In this document: positions 11,326-22,819 of the stretch, piece after piece
Position numbering within the stretch: position 1 is the first letter of the stretch
How the letters are laid out: each line of letters starts with the position of its first letter
Assembly: GCA_033065855.1 (NCBI GenBank)
Contig: JAVXUO010000086.1
Coordinates: forward strand, 1 to 64,000
Origin: Escallonia rubra
Taxonomy: Eukaryota; Streptophyta; Magnoliopsida; Escalloniales; Escalloniaceae
Reading direction: 5' to 3'
Length of the DNA: 64,000 nucleotides
Made by a program: the position numbers and the translations under genes
Notes under the pieces: model-generated
Seen by the model: the letters and a program-made list of their open reading frames with translations, nothing else
Database searches by the model: none
Told to the model about the DNA's origin: nothing

Positions 11326-11344
11326 CTCTTTTCTTGTAGTGTTT

Positions 11345-11830
11345 GGGAGAGGAAGAAGCTGGCCTCTCCTTCCCTTTTATCTCTTGCTTCAGGAAATTCA
11401 TTAACGGCTCATACTTCATTCACTCAAGCAGCTTTTAACATAAGCATATGGGGGAGCGACATACTCTACTTGTGGAATGGGGGAGTACGAGTCTGCCACA
11501 ATTGTGGTCATCCTTTTGAGACAGCACTGCATGTTCTTAATATCTATCTTCCCGCCTATTAAGTAAGTTAGTTCGAGATCGAAACTTGACTTGAGATAGA
11601 CTAGACTTCTAGTAACAGTAGGTTGCCCGTGTGTGTGTTGAATTGGATCTTAATAAGCCTCTTCCTTCGAAGGTTAAAGTCAGGGGGCGATGGCTTAGCG
11701 TCGAATATGAAGATCTTGGACTTATATGCTTTAACTGCAAGGGGGACGGGGAAAGGTTCATCGATTCCGTACTGGCAATTGATCATCAATTATTTAACCC
11801 TAATGTGGATTGAGAATTGAGGTTTGAATT
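11345..11830 (+). pseudogene. LINE ORF1 fragment (DUF4283 / zinc knuckle region)
   Basis: Around 11625-11760 one frame reads VCVELDLNKPLPSKVKVRGR, then WLSVEYEDLGLICFNCKGDG, the segment before and including the first half of the CCHC_4 zinc knuckle of plant L1-type ORF1 proteins. The knuckle is incomplete. At 11500-11560 another frame has a related block, VCHNCGHP. The fragment lies directly right of the CACTA target site and has no full-length frame. It may belong to the same broken plus-strand LINE as 13735-13930 and 23590-24530. Confidence 0.6.
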
Positions 11831-11877
11831 TGAATTACATGTTTGGGTATTAAAAAAAAATACTTTCAAAAAATATA

Positions 11878-12272
11878 TATATTTTTAGCGACGAATTTTA
11901 TTCCGTCACTAAAAGTCTTTAATTAAAGTGTATTGAAAACCTTTTAGCGACGGAAATTTCCAGTCGCTAAAGTGGTCCATTACTTTTTGTTGGCGGACTT
12001 TTAGCGAACGTCCTTCGGTAATACCTTTAGCGACGGAAAATTCTGTCGCTAAAAAAAAAGAAATTAAATTAAAATACGAAAATTATCTTTAACGATGGAA
12101 TGTCCATCGGTAATTAGTTTATCTTTCTATCACTAAAGGTTATTTTTTTGGCGACGGTTTCCAAATTCAGTCGCCAAACTTTTTAGCGAAGGGGTTAAAA
12201 ATCTTTAACGACATAATAAGGACTTTTAGAAACAGAATTGTTCGTCACTAAAAGTCTTTTTTTCTTGTAGTG
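11878..12272. mobile_element. Right end of a second CACTA element
   Basis: Several TTTAGCGACGGA / TCCGTCGCTAAA-type motifs, more decayed than in the first element, end in TTTTTTTCTTGTAGTG at 12272. No matching CACTACAAGAAA end is present between 11345 and 11878, so this is a solo right end left by deletion. Confidence 0.7.
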
Positions 12273-13734
12273 TTCTAATTGGAAACGAAAATGATGAAAA
12301 TGGAAATACTAAATGAAAAGGGGAAATGAAAATGATAAAGCTATAGGCTCCGCCAAATTTTTTTACACTAACGTAGGAAAAAACTTTGGTGAAGTTGCAT
12401 CCTCACCGGCCTTTCAATCTCTGTGGATGGTCTTGATGACGCCTAGAACATTTCTACAGTAGATACCTCTGCAATATAGGATCAGTAACCAATATTTGAG
12501 GTTAAAATCAGAAGCAATCATTTTCTCAATATGAGAGAGAGAGAGCAACGGTATGACAATTTCGGTGCATGTAGCGCTAGACACTAGAATTACAATTTTA
12601 CACCTAGAACTTGAAATACATCCATGAAATTGGCTTCGAAACTAAAAAACTTGAAGGGTTAATTATACACGACCTCCGTAAAGTTTGCCTTTCTTACATC
12701 CAGTTCTCCTTATGTATTGAAAATACATTAAGCTCCACTATATAATTTTTGAGTGACAGAGTTAAGGGAAATAATAAAAAGACAATGATACGCTTCTTAG
12801 AAACATAAAATTACCCAACCTTGGCCTACGACTTTCATTGCCAACCTTGTACCTCTATTTCAGCCTCTATCAACGGCCTACCGCCAAGCCCCCCACCTCC
12901 GAATTCTCCCTCTGACCTCTTACTCCCTCTACCTCCATCAGATCATTGGCCCTCGCAAGCACAACCACACAACCCCGCCACCATCGCATAACGGCCGTAA
13001 CCCCGCGCTGCCTCAACAACCCACCACCGACTACTACAAGCCGCATTACCTTAACCCAACGTAATCAATCACCACAACCAGCAGCATCATGGCCCACTAC
13101 AACCTCCAATCGCCAGAATCAACAACACATCAAGCACCACAACAATTGTAACCATACCTCAATTTTCACCCCCCATCTACGTCAATTGCAGCGGTGAGAA
13201 GATGTAAGAGAGCCCAGATCTGTACTATGGAGTGCACGTGCACGTGCATGTGTGTGTGTGTGGGTGGGTGAGTAAGCTGTAGATAACGACAGTGATAGCA
13301 ACGGCAACAGGCAGCGATGGGGAGCTTAAGAGCGGCAGTGGGTGGTACAGGTTGTGGGTTTTGGTTAGCAGTTGTGTGCCCGCGTGTGTTTTGGTAAGAA
13401 CATACGACAGTGGTGATGGTAGTCTGTGCGTGTGCGTTAGCTGTGGTGGTCGCTTTTGTGTGTGTGCTCGCGCGCGCGTGTGTTCACCTGTTTATATGTG
13501 CGTTGATAGGCAGTGAGTGGGAAATGAAATGTGTCTGGTGGTGGGTTGGTGTTTCATGTTTGGACAGTCGATGGGTTGCTGATGTGTGCATGATGGGCAG
13601 AAGGAAACTTTTGGCAATGGTGGTTGAGCGTTGACTGGTAAGGACAAAGACGAAGGCTTAAGGGCATTTTTGACTGATCATAACTATATCTACGATGTCT
13701 AACCTTTCTATGGATCTAGCGTAGTAACTTGGTT
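12273..13734. other. Unassigned low-complexity region
   Basis: 12273-12900 is AT-rich. The stretch from about 12655 resembles the ends of the Mutator-like element at 47932-49005 (TTAATTATACACGACCTCCG), but no partner end was found. 12900-13200 is C- and A-rich, and 13225-13510 is GT-rich with microsatellite runs. The open frames here are compositional. I see no supportable gene. Confidence 0.5.
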
Positions 13735-13930
13735 GGTCAAAAATATCTTAAATAAGGAATACAATGGCAAATGGGGAATGATTGGTCTATTTCTGTTTGG
13801 ATGGACCGGTGGTTGTCAAAAGTTTCATCCGATCAATTACAACTTTCTTGTACCGAACATAATGATTAATGGCATATTTCTGACTTATTCATTTCAAATT
13901 TTTGCCTTTGGAACTTGTCAGTTTCTTTTT
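13735..13930 (+). pseudogene. LINE ORF2 fragment, plus strand
   Basis: One frame reads QMGNDWSISVWMDRWLSKVS and, further on, WHISDLFISNFCLWNLSVSF, matching the segment between reverse transcriptase and the zf-RVT region of plant L1-type ORF2 proteins (typically VGNGSSISVWFDRWL). It contains at least one stop. It ends where the minus-strand LINE begins, consistent with that LINE having inserted into it. Confidence 0.6.
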
Positions 13931-14072
13931 TGAATTCAGGTAAGAACCCTACCTGCTGTATAAGCCAACATTCAAGTACAAACGTTTTACAAACCTAGCA
14001 ATATAAACAGAAGAGCCAGATACATAACCTATCACACTAGTTATTTACAACGACCCAAATGCCCAACCCGCC

Positions 14073-14489
14073 CTATGGCGGCCGATGCACTGCCACTTCC
14101 GCACGAGGTCGCAAAATAGCCTGGCCACCTGGAGCCCGCCAGTTCATGGATACTGGGGGGTACCATCTTCCGGCAACACGAGCTAATCTTCGGGCTTCAG
14201 CTAGACCGTGCTGACCCGCCACACTCAAGGAGCAAAACTGAGTGTCATCCAACCTATAATACAAGTCAAAAAGGGCTGGGGAACTTGTTGTGGTCAGATC
14301 ATCCTTCCCTGACAACTGTTGAAACAAAGAAGCATCATTAGTAAATAACTTAAGACTAAAAAAATTATTAGTCAAAGCCCAGTAAATAGTATAAGCAAGA
14401 GCAAGCACAGATGCCACAGATCGATCGGTACAACATAGTGCACGTGCAAAGGACCCTACGTAACGGTCATTCGCGTCAACTGCCTCCAT
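14073..14489 (-). pseudogene. RNase H domain remnant of the LINE
   Basis: A 138-codon frame downstream of ORF2 with DANDRYVGSFARAL near its start and GLAEARRLARVAGRWYPP at its end, the latter like the C-terminal end of the RNase H (RVT_3) domain of plant LINEs. It is separated from ORF2 by about 150 bp carrying stops, so the domain is no longer continuous with the reverse transcriptase. Confidence 0.55.
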
Positions 14490-14636
14490 ACCAATACCCA
14501 GACATAGTCTCTCAGGTACCCAAACCAGACTAAAGTATAAATAGATGGCCGTGCTTGCCGCATCAGAAGACCCGTGAGAAGAGAGAATAATAGGCCTGCG
14601 TGACCCCAGCTGCGGTTACCCTGTCTGGACATTTGA

Positions 14637-17600
14637 TCATGCCCCCTTGCTTTGCTGTCCCCGGGTCTGTGAGAACACAGTCCAGGCCGCAGAATTCGAC
14701 TGCGTCATGCGGTTAGTATGAGCAATAACACTGCTTGGAATAAATCTGCCTGCTTGGAACACTGATTGATTGCGTGCTAGCCAGATGGCCCAAAGAGTCC
14801 AAGCCAGGATCTCAAAGGCCTGTACAGGATGGGTACATGCATTGAAAGGTGTAGAAAGCCATCCAACCAGCCACTTCGATAAGGATACGTTGTGATTGTT
14901 CAAGCGGAGACAGAGGTATCCGCCAAACCAGACTGGTCTCACCACCTCACAATAGAGAAATAGATGGGAGGCGGACTCCTCAGAACGCAGACATAATGGA
15001 CATTTGATGGTAGTCTCGATATGCCTGTGTCGTAGCCCAACCCGCGTCGGCAGGCGGTCCCACAAACATAACCATAAAAACATAAGAAGTTTGTGAGGGA
15101 GCTTAAGTTTCAACAGACGCCGCCACACTATCAACGGGATGGTAGGAAAGGTGATAGAGCTGCAGCCTTCTGATGCCAAGAGCTTATAAGCCGAGCCAAC
15201 GGTAAATTCACCATGAGCCAAAGGTGCCCAATACCATTGTTCTGGATACCCGTATGGCGACAAATATAAGCTTCGGATGGTCTGAACTACCTGCCCCGGA
15301 AGATGTGCCGCGAGTTTATTGCGTATCCACCCATTTTGAGGATCCAGTACATCTGCTACTGTCCAGTGGAGTGTCTGCGCAGAACGTAGCGGCTTAAGCG
15401 ACTGAGTTGAATAACCGGGTACCCAATTGACCTCCCAAAAACTAAAAGAAGAGGACATGGTAGGCTGGCGCCATAGTCCTTTAAGAAGGAGATCCCGTCC
15501 AAAAAGCAACCCTTTCCAGCTATACGAGCTCCTCTTGTCAGACTTGGAATCTAAAAAATTTGCTCGTTGACAATATTTACCTAAGAGCACTTGGCTGAGT
15601 AAGCTGTGTGGATTCCAAAGCATGCGCGCACCTACTTTAGCAAGAAGTGCTTGATTCATCCATTGAGTGTTACGCATGCCCAGTCCGCCCTGACAGTGGG
15701 GTTGACACAAATGTTTCCAACTAATCCAGTGAAGGTGCCCTCCTGAGGTTGTGCCAGACCAAAAGAAATTAGCAAGAATGGAGTGAACTGCCTGGCAAAA
15801 GTGTCCCGGTAATCTAATGACCGACATATAATGACTAAGCATAGGCCAAACTACAGCTTTAATCAACGTTAAGCGGCCTGCACGACTAAGGCAAAAACCT
15901 GTCCACCCTTGGCATCTTTGCCTGATTCGGTTCAATAACCCCACCAAAATATCTTTCTTGTGATCTGTCCAGTCTAAGTGGATCCCCAGATATTTGCCTG
16001 ATCCCGAACTTAACGGGACTTTGAACTTTTGTCTTGCAAACTTGGCTAACCTCCAAGTACTATTCATGCTCACATTGAGGTTAGATTTGCCAAAATTAAT
16101 CATTTGGCCAGACTGATGGCAATAACTTGCTAAGGTGTGCTGTAGGTAACGGATAGAGTCATAGGTGAGGTGAAAAAAGAGGAAGCAATCATCTGCAAAA
16201 AAGAGATGCGTAATGGGGGGAGACTGACGAGATATCGCAATACCTCGCAGATCGTTCGACGACACGCCCTCACATAAAGCTGCAGATAGAGCCTCGGCAC
16301 ACATAAGAAATAGGAATGGGGACAGTGGATCACCCTGGCGAAGTCCTGACTTGGGCTTTAATAAGGGACCGGGCCTACCGTTCACCAATACTGAATAGGC
16401 AACCGTTGAAACACACTGCATTATCAACCTCACCCAATACAAGGAAAAGCCATTGGTAGTTAACACCTGTTCTAAAAAATCCCATCGGATTCGATCATAG
16501 GCTTTGCTCATGTCTAACTTTAATGCAGCTATTGGTTGCTTCCCAGTTGTCTGGTGGCGAATGAAGTGTACTAACTCTTGAGCAAGAAGAATGTTATCCT
16601 GGATATGTCGACCCGGAACAAACCCATTTTGAAATTGAGAGATGATAGAGGCCATCACCGGTCGGAGCCGATTAACCAGGATCTTAGAGATCAGTTTGTA
16701 AAGGACATTGCACAGACTGATTGGCCTGAAGTCTGTGACTAACTCTGGGTGCGATTTTTTTGGAACAAGAACAATGAAAGTTTTATTAATTTCTCTCAGC
16801 ATCTTCCCCGAGCGAAGGATCGACAGAACTGCCGAAGTGACTGATGGTCCCACAATATGCCAGTAGTGTTGAAAGAATAGCGCCGGCATACCATTAGGGC
16901 CAGGGGCCTCAGTGCCGCCAATCCGTTTAAAGGCTACATCCACCTCATGGCCAGAGAATGGGCGATCAAGGAAGCTCACTTGTGCCGGTGTGAGGCGACA
17001 TTTGAGATGCCTCAAGATGGAGTAGTTGCCAAAATGACGCCCGTTGTCCTCTGAATTTGAGCAAGAGAACAATGCAGAGAAGTAATCCTGAAAGAGGTCC
17101 CGAATGTGATGTTCATCGCTAGTCCAGGTACCAGCGGGTGTAAGTAGGCATGCCACATGATTTCGTTGCCTACGAATGTGGCAAGTCGAGTGAATGAATC
17201 GTGTATTGCGGTCCCCTAAAGGCAACCATTTATCGCTACTCCGTTGAGCCCAATACGTTTCTTCATAAGTTAAAAGATGATCATATTCAGCTCTTAAGTC
17301 TTGATCACGTCGTTGTTCGTCCGCTGTGTCCACATGTGCATGTCCTTCAGAAATAAGGCGCTGAAGAGAACTAATTCGCGAGGCCAAGTTCCCAATCGCT
17401 GACCGATTCCAGAGCTTGAGGTCAGCCTTTAGAGATCGAAGATGTTGCACCACTCTGTACATTGAGGATCCCGAGAGCCGGCAACCCCAAGCATCGCGCC
17501 CGAGTTGCTGACACGCTGGGTACTGAACCCACATAGCATCAAAACGAAAGGGCCGACCCCACCATACCCGGGTCGGCTTGGTATTCAACGAGATAGGGGC

Positions 17601-18317
17601 ATGATCCGACCGGAAGATGGACATATTCCGAGCCTCGACATCAGGAGATAAAGACTGCCAAGGTGCATTGGCAAAAACTCGATCGAACACCTCATAAGTA
17701 CACCCATTGTCTCGTCGATTATTGGTCCAGGTGTACTTAGGCCTGTGAACATGGATGGGTAGAAGACTCAGAGAGTCAAGGAAGGTCTGTAAGTCATCAC
17801 AGCCCGGAATGGAGTGGCGATGAATGCCACATTTATCCTTAGGTGAAAGAACTTGATTGAAGTCGCCGACAAGCATAAGGCTTCCGCTGTACGAAGATAG
17901 GATAGCTGCTAATTGCCACCAAACTGCTCTACGCTGAGACATGATTGGATGGCCATAAACAAACCCCACGTGCCATGAATAATTAAATTCATCCGTGACT
18001 TGCATCAAAATTAGATTTGCATTTTTAAGAATTAGATTCATTGGAAGCGAGTCATCCCACCCTAACCATAATCCACCCGCAGTCCCAGAAGCGTCAACCC
18101 CTACCGATGATGGAAACCCATGCCGCAAAAGCTTCCGAGATACAACTTGTACCTCGGATTTGGTCTCCATTAGGAACACTACATTAGGCCTGGCCGTTCG
18201 GAGAGCCTTTCCGAGCGCCCGAACTGTGAGGGTGTTCCCAAACCCTCGACAGTTCCAACTGAAAAGTTTCATTGATATGATTAGGGTTGTTGCGGGACAA
18301 CCACCGAAACCACACAT
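14637..18317 (-). CDS. LINE ORF2: endonuclease and reverse transcriptase
   Basis: About 1226 aa, open throughout. The N-terminal APE-type endonuclease has MKLFSWNCRGFGN at about residue 16, then LVGDFNQV and FRSDHAPIS with its catalytic Asp/His. The reverse transcriptase has ALKLDMSKAYDRI, GLRQGDPLSPFLFLMCAEAL and the FFADDCFLFF active site. The zf-RVT region has VWRRLLKLKLPHKLLMFLWL and CPLCLRSEESASHLFLYC. It nicks the target DNA and copies LINE RNA in the nucleus. The first ATG (18317) overlaps the ORF1 stop in the sequence TGATG. The start could also be the later Met before KLFSWNC. Confidence 0.92.
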   Translation of the reverse strand: MCGFGGCPATTLIISMKLFSWNCRGFGNTLTVRALGKALRTARPNVVFLMETKSEVQVVSRKLLRHGFPSSVGVDASGTAGGLWLGWDDSLPMNLILKNANLILMQVTDEFNYSWHVGFVYGHPIMSQRRAVWWQLAAILSSYSGSLMLVGDFNQVLSPKDKCGIHRHSIPGCDDLQTFLDSLSLLPIHVHRPKYTWTNNRRDNGCTYEVFDRVFANAPWQSLSPDVEARNMSIFRSDHAPISLNTKPTRVWWGRPFRFDAMWVQYPACQQLGRDAWGCRLSGSSMYRVVQHLRSLKADLKLWNRSAIGNLASRISSLQRLISEGHAHVDTADEQRRDQDLRAEYDHLLTYEETYWAQRSSDKWLPLGDRNTRFIHSTCHIRRQRNHVACLLTPAGTWTSDEHHIRDLFQDYFSALFSCSNSEDNGRHFGNYSILRHLKCRLTPAQVSFLDRPFSGHEVDVAFKRIGGTEAPGPNGMPALFFQHYWHIVGPSVTSAVLSILRSGKMLREINKTFIVLVPKKSHPELVTDFRPISLCNVLYKLISKILVNRLRPVMASIISQFQNGFVPGRHIQDNILLAQELVHFIRHQTTGKQPIAALKLDMSKAYDRIRWDFLEQVLTTNGFSLYWVRLIMQCVSTVAYSVLVNGRPGPLLKPKSGLRQGDPLSPFLFLMCAEALSAALCEGVSSNDLRGIAISRQSPPITHLFFADDCFLFFHLTYDSIRYLQHTLASYCHQSGQMINFGKSNLNVSMNSTWRLAKFARQKFKVPLSSGSGKYLGIHLDWTDHKKDILVGLLNRIRQRCQGWTGFCLSRAGRLTLIKAVVWPMLSHYMSVIRLPGHFCQAVHSILANFFWSGTTSGGHLHWISWKHLCQPHCQGGLGMRNTQWMNQALLAKVGARMLWNPHSLLSQVLLGKYCQRANFLDSKSDKRSSYSWKGLLFGRDLLLKGLWRQPTMSSSFSFWEVNWVPGYSTQSLKPLRSAQTLHWTVADVLDPQNGWIRNKLAAHLPGQVVQTIRSLYLSPYGYPEQWYWAPLAHGEFTVGSAYKLLASEGCSSITFPTIPLIVWRRLLKLKLPHKLLMFLWLCLWDRLPTRVGLRHRHIETTIKCPLCLRSEESASHLFLYCEVVRPVWFGGYLCLRLNNHNVSLSKWLVGWLSTPFNACTHPVQAFEILAWTLWAIWLARNQSVFQAGRFIPSSVIAHTNRMTQSNSAAWTVFSQTRGQQSKGA

Positions 18318-20392
18318 CAATCATTAATATCCATATCAGTAGGCATGTTAAGATATAACAACTGAGTCAATAAAGATGCCATACCTGGCGGCAAAGGTTG
18401 CTGGCCAGTTGTAGCCCGATGTTTCTTATGAGAAGCCTCATCCACAGCGGACGAGCCAGCTACACGTTTCCGAGAGCCCGCTGAGGTTGCTGGGGAGGAA
18501 TGCGAAGCCTCTGACACCCCGAGTACCTCCTCTGTCTGTACAGCAGACCCACCATCCGAAGATACGTAAATAACCGAGAGATATGCTGTGGCCGACGAGG
18601 CCTCCATCTCCTTCGAGGGATCTGTCTCAGAGTCCGAGTGGTGTGCTATAGGGCCTGAGCGGACCGAGCTACCTGGGAAACTAGGTGCAATCATATGGAA
18701 ACCTGGCATAACCATGCCCCGAGGTGTCTCTCCCAGCATCAAGGATTCCGAGAACCGTGCTCGGGCCACGCCGCCGTAAGCGAGTGGAACAGGTGGTGCT
18801 GAATGACCATGTGTAGCACCATTAATTAAAATTAGGGGCCTGTTAGTGCCATTTTCGTGATGCAGGTCCATGTCTATGCCATTTGGCGCCATATGGTGCG
18901 GCCCACTTGTCTTTGGCCTGTCCATAGTATTGGTGGCTTGAGAAGTCAGCCCATGGTGGCCTGTTAAGACACTATCCAAAGGAGCAGCCGTGTGATGCGG
19001 TCCAGGTAGACGAGTGGGCCAAGGCCCACTAGCTTGGCCTTTCCCCAGCAGCTTGTCCATAGTGTCCTCTCAAAGAGCAGTTGTCTTCTTCTCTCCAGAA
19101 GCGACGACAGCAACAAGGTCAATACCTTGGAGTTGCCGCCGCTCGTCCTCCAAGGCCACTGCCGGAACAAGTTGACCACCGCCCCGCCGCTCCTCCTCCT
19201 CTACTGCCAGCTGTCCTCCACGTGCAAGGCAGCCCGGCATGCCCACCGCCCGCTCTTGCCGCAGCCACGTGGCAACACGCAAGAGGGCCGAATCCACCTC
19301 GCCGGCCTGCACCCCACCGCCTCCAACGCTGGCCATTCCCGTCGCCGACGGCGACTGATGTTCTAAGCCACCGTTTCCCCCTGGTGTTCCCGTCGCCGTG
19401 CCCGGTTGATTGCTCCCCTCCTGCTCCGATGAACTTGCCAATGAGGGGGAGTCAGAGATAATGAGTGCCTGTAAGTCTTCTAACGAAGACTCTGAGTCCA
19501 TGGAGTGCTTGCGATCATGATAGACGAACCTCAAATCAGCCTGCCCCTCCACTTCCACCAATTGCACATGACTAGTACGATTAAAATTAGTGTTCGGCCA
19601 TGCCAGTAGGTGATCGTCGAATAATGCACGATGATCTTGCTGGAGTAATTCCAAATGTGGTGCCAGCGCAGATTGCGCAAAACCTTGGTCAACTCTATAA
19701 CCTGCCTCTTCCACAGATTTATTGCACATATAATTCGAATGCCCGATTATACCACAACGGAAACAAACTTGAAATATTTTTTCGTAGCTAAACGGAATCC
19801 ATTCTGGTCTCCGGTTACCCAGCAATGCGACGTATGTTCCTGCAACTACCGGCCTGAAAGGATTTATTCTAACCCGGGCTCGAATGTAATCGTATGTTCG
19901 ATTGCCGTCCGGCGGCCAATCTACCGCTACCACAGGACCAGCCGCCCTCGCAATAAGCGTAGCATCCTCTTCGTTGAAGTATTCATACGGCAGCCTATGT
20001 AGTTGTATCCATACCGCAATTTCGTCAAACCGATGCTCGTGGAGTGGGGTGTTAGGAATTAGGGCCTTGAGGATGATCAACGCTCCACACAAATTCCATG
20101 GGCTGCCAGCCAAAAAAAGGTCCTTTGCATCCTCCCGTTCAAAGTGAAATAGGTACAACCCTTTGGCTCTTTCGATTCGGATAGAACCCCCGCCGTCCCA
20201 ATGAGCTTGAACCTCCCGTTGAACCCGGCGCGTAGAGAATTTCTGGTAATCTACAAACTTACCGACGAGCGTAGTAGCCCATCGCGCACGCGCATCCAAA
20301 CGCCGTGCCGAGTCAGCAGGTATTAACCATCCCCTCCTAGCAACTGAGTCGCTTGCTTCGGTGTTAGTATTCCCATAGCTGGGACTAGACAT
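18317..20392 (-). pseudogene. LINE ORF1 (DUF4283 and CCHC zinc knuckle), one frame change
   Basis: The first part, 20392 down to 19070, has a DUF4283 RNA-binding region (LVGKFVDYQKFSTRRVQREV through LYLFHFEREDAKDLFLAGSP) and a zf-CCHC_4 knuckle CFRCGIIGHSNYMC (C-x2-C-x4-H-x4-C). It runs into a different frame near its end. The second part, 19060 down to 18317, is a Ser/Pro-rich tail ending MPTDMDIND. A single frame change between about 19060 and 19200 would explain both. ORF1 proteins coat LINE RNA. As a LINE gene it is probably non-functional in this copy. Confidence 0.8.
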
Positions 20393-20398
20393 CCTGTA

Positions 20399-22810
20399 GC
20401 TTGAGAGTTGAAACTATAAAGGAGTGTGATTTTGTGACAGGTTTACCGCGGACTCGTGAAGGAAATGATGCGATTTGGGTAATAGTAGATCGTCTTACTA
20501 AGTCTGCACATTTTCTTACTTTGAATATGAAATATTCCATGAAAAAACTAGCTAAGCTATATATCGATGAGATAGTTCGTTTGCATGGAGTTCCTGTTAG
20601 TATTGTTTCCGACAGGGATCCACATTTTACTTCTCAATTTAGGCAAGCTGTCCAGCAAGCTCGGGGTACACAGTTGGCCTTGAGTACAGCCTTTCACCCT
20701 CAGACAGATGGTCAGAGTGAGCGTACTATTCAGACCCTGGAGGATATGTTACGAGCTTGTGTGATAGACTTGAAAGGTAGTTGGGATTCACATTTACCAC
20801 TTGTTGAATTCTCTTATAATAACAGCTACCATTCTAGTATTGATATGGCTCCTTATGAGGCGTTATATGGAAGAAAATGCAGATCTCCAGTTTGTTGGTC
20901 AGAGGTTGGGGAATGTAAGCTTATCAAATCTGATATTATTCGTGAAACCACTGATAAGATACAAGTAATTCAACAACGTATCCGTACAGCACAGAGTAGA
21001 CAAAAAAGCTACGCCGACACTCATCGACGCGGTTTGGAATTTTCGGTGGGCGACTTTGTTTTTATTAAGATTTCTCCAACGAAAGGAGTCATGAGATTTG
21101 GTAAGAAAGGTAAGCTATCTCCGAGGTTTGTTGGGCCTTATGAGATTTTGGAACGGGTTGGTGATCTAGCGTATCGGGTTGCTTTGTCGCCTTCATTATC
21201 TGGGGTACATAATGTCTTTCATGTATCTATGTTGCGTAAATATCAGCCAGATCCATCACATGTGTTGCATGATCAACCGGTTCACATAGAAGCAGATATG
21301 TCTTACGTTGAGCAGCCGGTGGAGATTTTGGATCGTCGGGATCAAGTATTGAGGAATAAGGTCATTCCATTGGTTAAGGTCAAATGGCAATACCATGATA
21401 TTGAAGAAGCTACCTGGGAGCGTGAAGATGAGATTAGGTCAAAGTACCCGCACTTGTTCACATGATCAGGACCGAATTTAGGGACTAAATTCTTTTAAGG
21501 AGGGAAACGTGTGAGGCCTCAATCTTAATTAGGTTCTAATCATTCTATTAAGTTTAAACATATTTAATTTTGATTGAAATAATATGATCGTGTTATATTA
21601 TTTGTCTACATAAAATGAATATTGAAATTAAGTTGTGGGTCCAAAATGTAATTATGTAAAACTTTAGAGTTAAAAAGTAGTTATGCAAAGCTTTGGGGTC
21701 AATTTCAAAATATCCTAAGTTAGCCATAAGGGGTCACGTGAAGGGGTGTGGGATTAATAGCATTTTGGTGTGCCACCTATGTTTGGTGGTGAGTAATCAA
21801 AGGAAAGAATAAAAAAATGGGAAGAGAAGTTAAGTGGATAATTTAGAAACAAAAGAGAAGGTGGAAGGGAAGAGCACCATTCGGCCAAGAGAAACAAAGA
21901 GAAGGGAAAGAGTGGGAAAAGAAAAGAGAGAAAGACGAAGGAAGAAAACAAAAGAGAGAAAGGAAGAAGAGAAGAAGAAAATAAAGAGTAAAGGAGGGGG
22001 ATTTGCATCAACTTTCTCCTATTGGCTTGAGCTTAATTTTCTTGGTAGGTTATCTTGTTCTTTTAGGTTTTAAAGCATGTTAGAGAAGTATTATGAGTAG
22101 TGAAATACTTATAAACTTGCTTGTAATGGTCTTAAGAGAGAGATATGTTCAAAACCTGCAAAACAGTCATGAAAATGAAATAACTTTGGTGCCTAGAAAT
22201 GTTTGGTTTTAGATGAGATATGGGTTTGGTTATTTTATATGTTGTACTAATACATGTGTAGAGTATACACACCAAATATCAGATTATTTCAAGCACTATT
22301 ACTATGGTTTAAAATTCGTGGATTGAAACCTATTCTGTGAAACTGTACAGTCATGGAATTAGAGTACTTTTGATGCTTAGAAATGTATACTTTTAGTTAA
22401 GATATGGACTTGGTTATTTTATATGTTACACTAGTACATGTATAGAGTATACATACCAAATTTCATATTATTTCAAGTACTATTGCTATGGTTTAAAATT
22501 GTCAGTTTTGCTTAACACATTCCCTCCAAAAATTGTTTCACTCATATTACATCTAGTACTTTTGCCATTTGGGTTAGAAGACGTTTATTTCTGGCCCTAT
22601 GTCTAGGGAGGAGTCTTCTCAGTAGCAGTAACTTATAAATATCTGGACGCAACGTGGCTTAGACTTCTTCCTTAGTTATCTTTGTGCGTTCCAGTACTTG
22701 GGTCAAACTTTGGAATCTCTCACTATCAGAGCAATTCAAAATATTTTATATGGCAATTTCTTCATCGAAGACTAGCAGTCTCCTCGGACCTAATTAAGAG
22801 AAATTGCCGG
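20399..22810 (+). mobile_element. Ty3/gypsy LTR retrotransposon, 3' part with one LTR (fossil)
   Basis: Chromovirus-like Ty3/gypsy remnant. 20401-21465 encodes the latter part of integrase (HPQTDGQSERTIQTLEDML), a GPY-type segment (SPRFVGPYEILERVG) and a C-terminal chromodomain-like end (LVKVKWQYHDIEEATWERED). A purine-rich tract (AAGGAGGGAAA, 21498-21508) precedes the LTR, which starts near 21510 with TGTGAGGCC. The right end of the LTR is not certain. The upstream part of the element is absent, cut off where the LINE abuts. Broken and old. Confidence 0.82.
22164..22506 (+). repeat. Tandem direct repeat inside the gypsy LTR, two units of about 180 bp
   Basis: Unit 1 (about 22164-22330) and unit 2 (about 22350-22506) share stretches such as GGTTATTTTATATGTT and AGAGTATACA followed by ACCAAAT and a shared ATGGTTTAAAATT end. 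Confidence 0.75.
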
Positions 22811-22819
22811 ATATCATAT

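Larger units (their letters stand above)
415..11341 (-). mobile_element. CACTA (En/Spm) DNA transposon, about 10.9 kb, with nested hAT
   Basis: The left end reads CACTACAAGAAAA from 415 and the right end reads TTTTCTTGTAGTG up to 11341, a perfect inverted pair typical of plant CACTA elements. Both ends are flanked by the 3-bp duplication TTT (412-414 and 11342-11344), as the superfamily makes. Arrays of short inverted motifs around GACGGA and TCCGTC fill the terminal 300-400 bp. The genes lie on the minus strand: a tnpA-like gene (1043-2665) and the last exon of a TNP2-like gene (2834-3583). The TNP2 catalytic part is not found between 3584 and 11000, so the element could move only with help. 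The hAT element at 4013-8248 was inserted later. Confidence 0.93.
13935..20395 (-). mobile_element. L1-type LINE (non-LTR retrotransposon), nearly full length
   Basis: Minus-strand element with ORF1 (nucleic-acid-binding protein), ORF2 (endonuclease and reverse transcriptase) and an RNase H remnant. A T-rich run at about 13923-13933 marks the poly(A) side. The 5' boundary is at about 20395, directly upstream of the ORF1 start, so little or no 5' leader remains. A target duplication was not found. One frame change in ORF1 and loss of frame in the RNase H part are the only obvious damage, so the copy is fairly young. Confidence 0.88.

Noticed and set aside
415-12272. Pairing the left CACTA end with the right end at 12272 instead of 11341
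   Set aside because: The flank after 12272 is TTC, not the TTT found at the left end; 11341 is followed by TTT and its motifs are better preserved.
12946-13634. Several open frames in C-rich and GT-rich sequence
   Set aside because: Low-complexity composition on both strands, no domain, no splice logic.
18588-20147. Plus-strand open frames opposite LINE ORF1 and ORF2
   Set aside because: Shadows of the minus-strand LINE genes.
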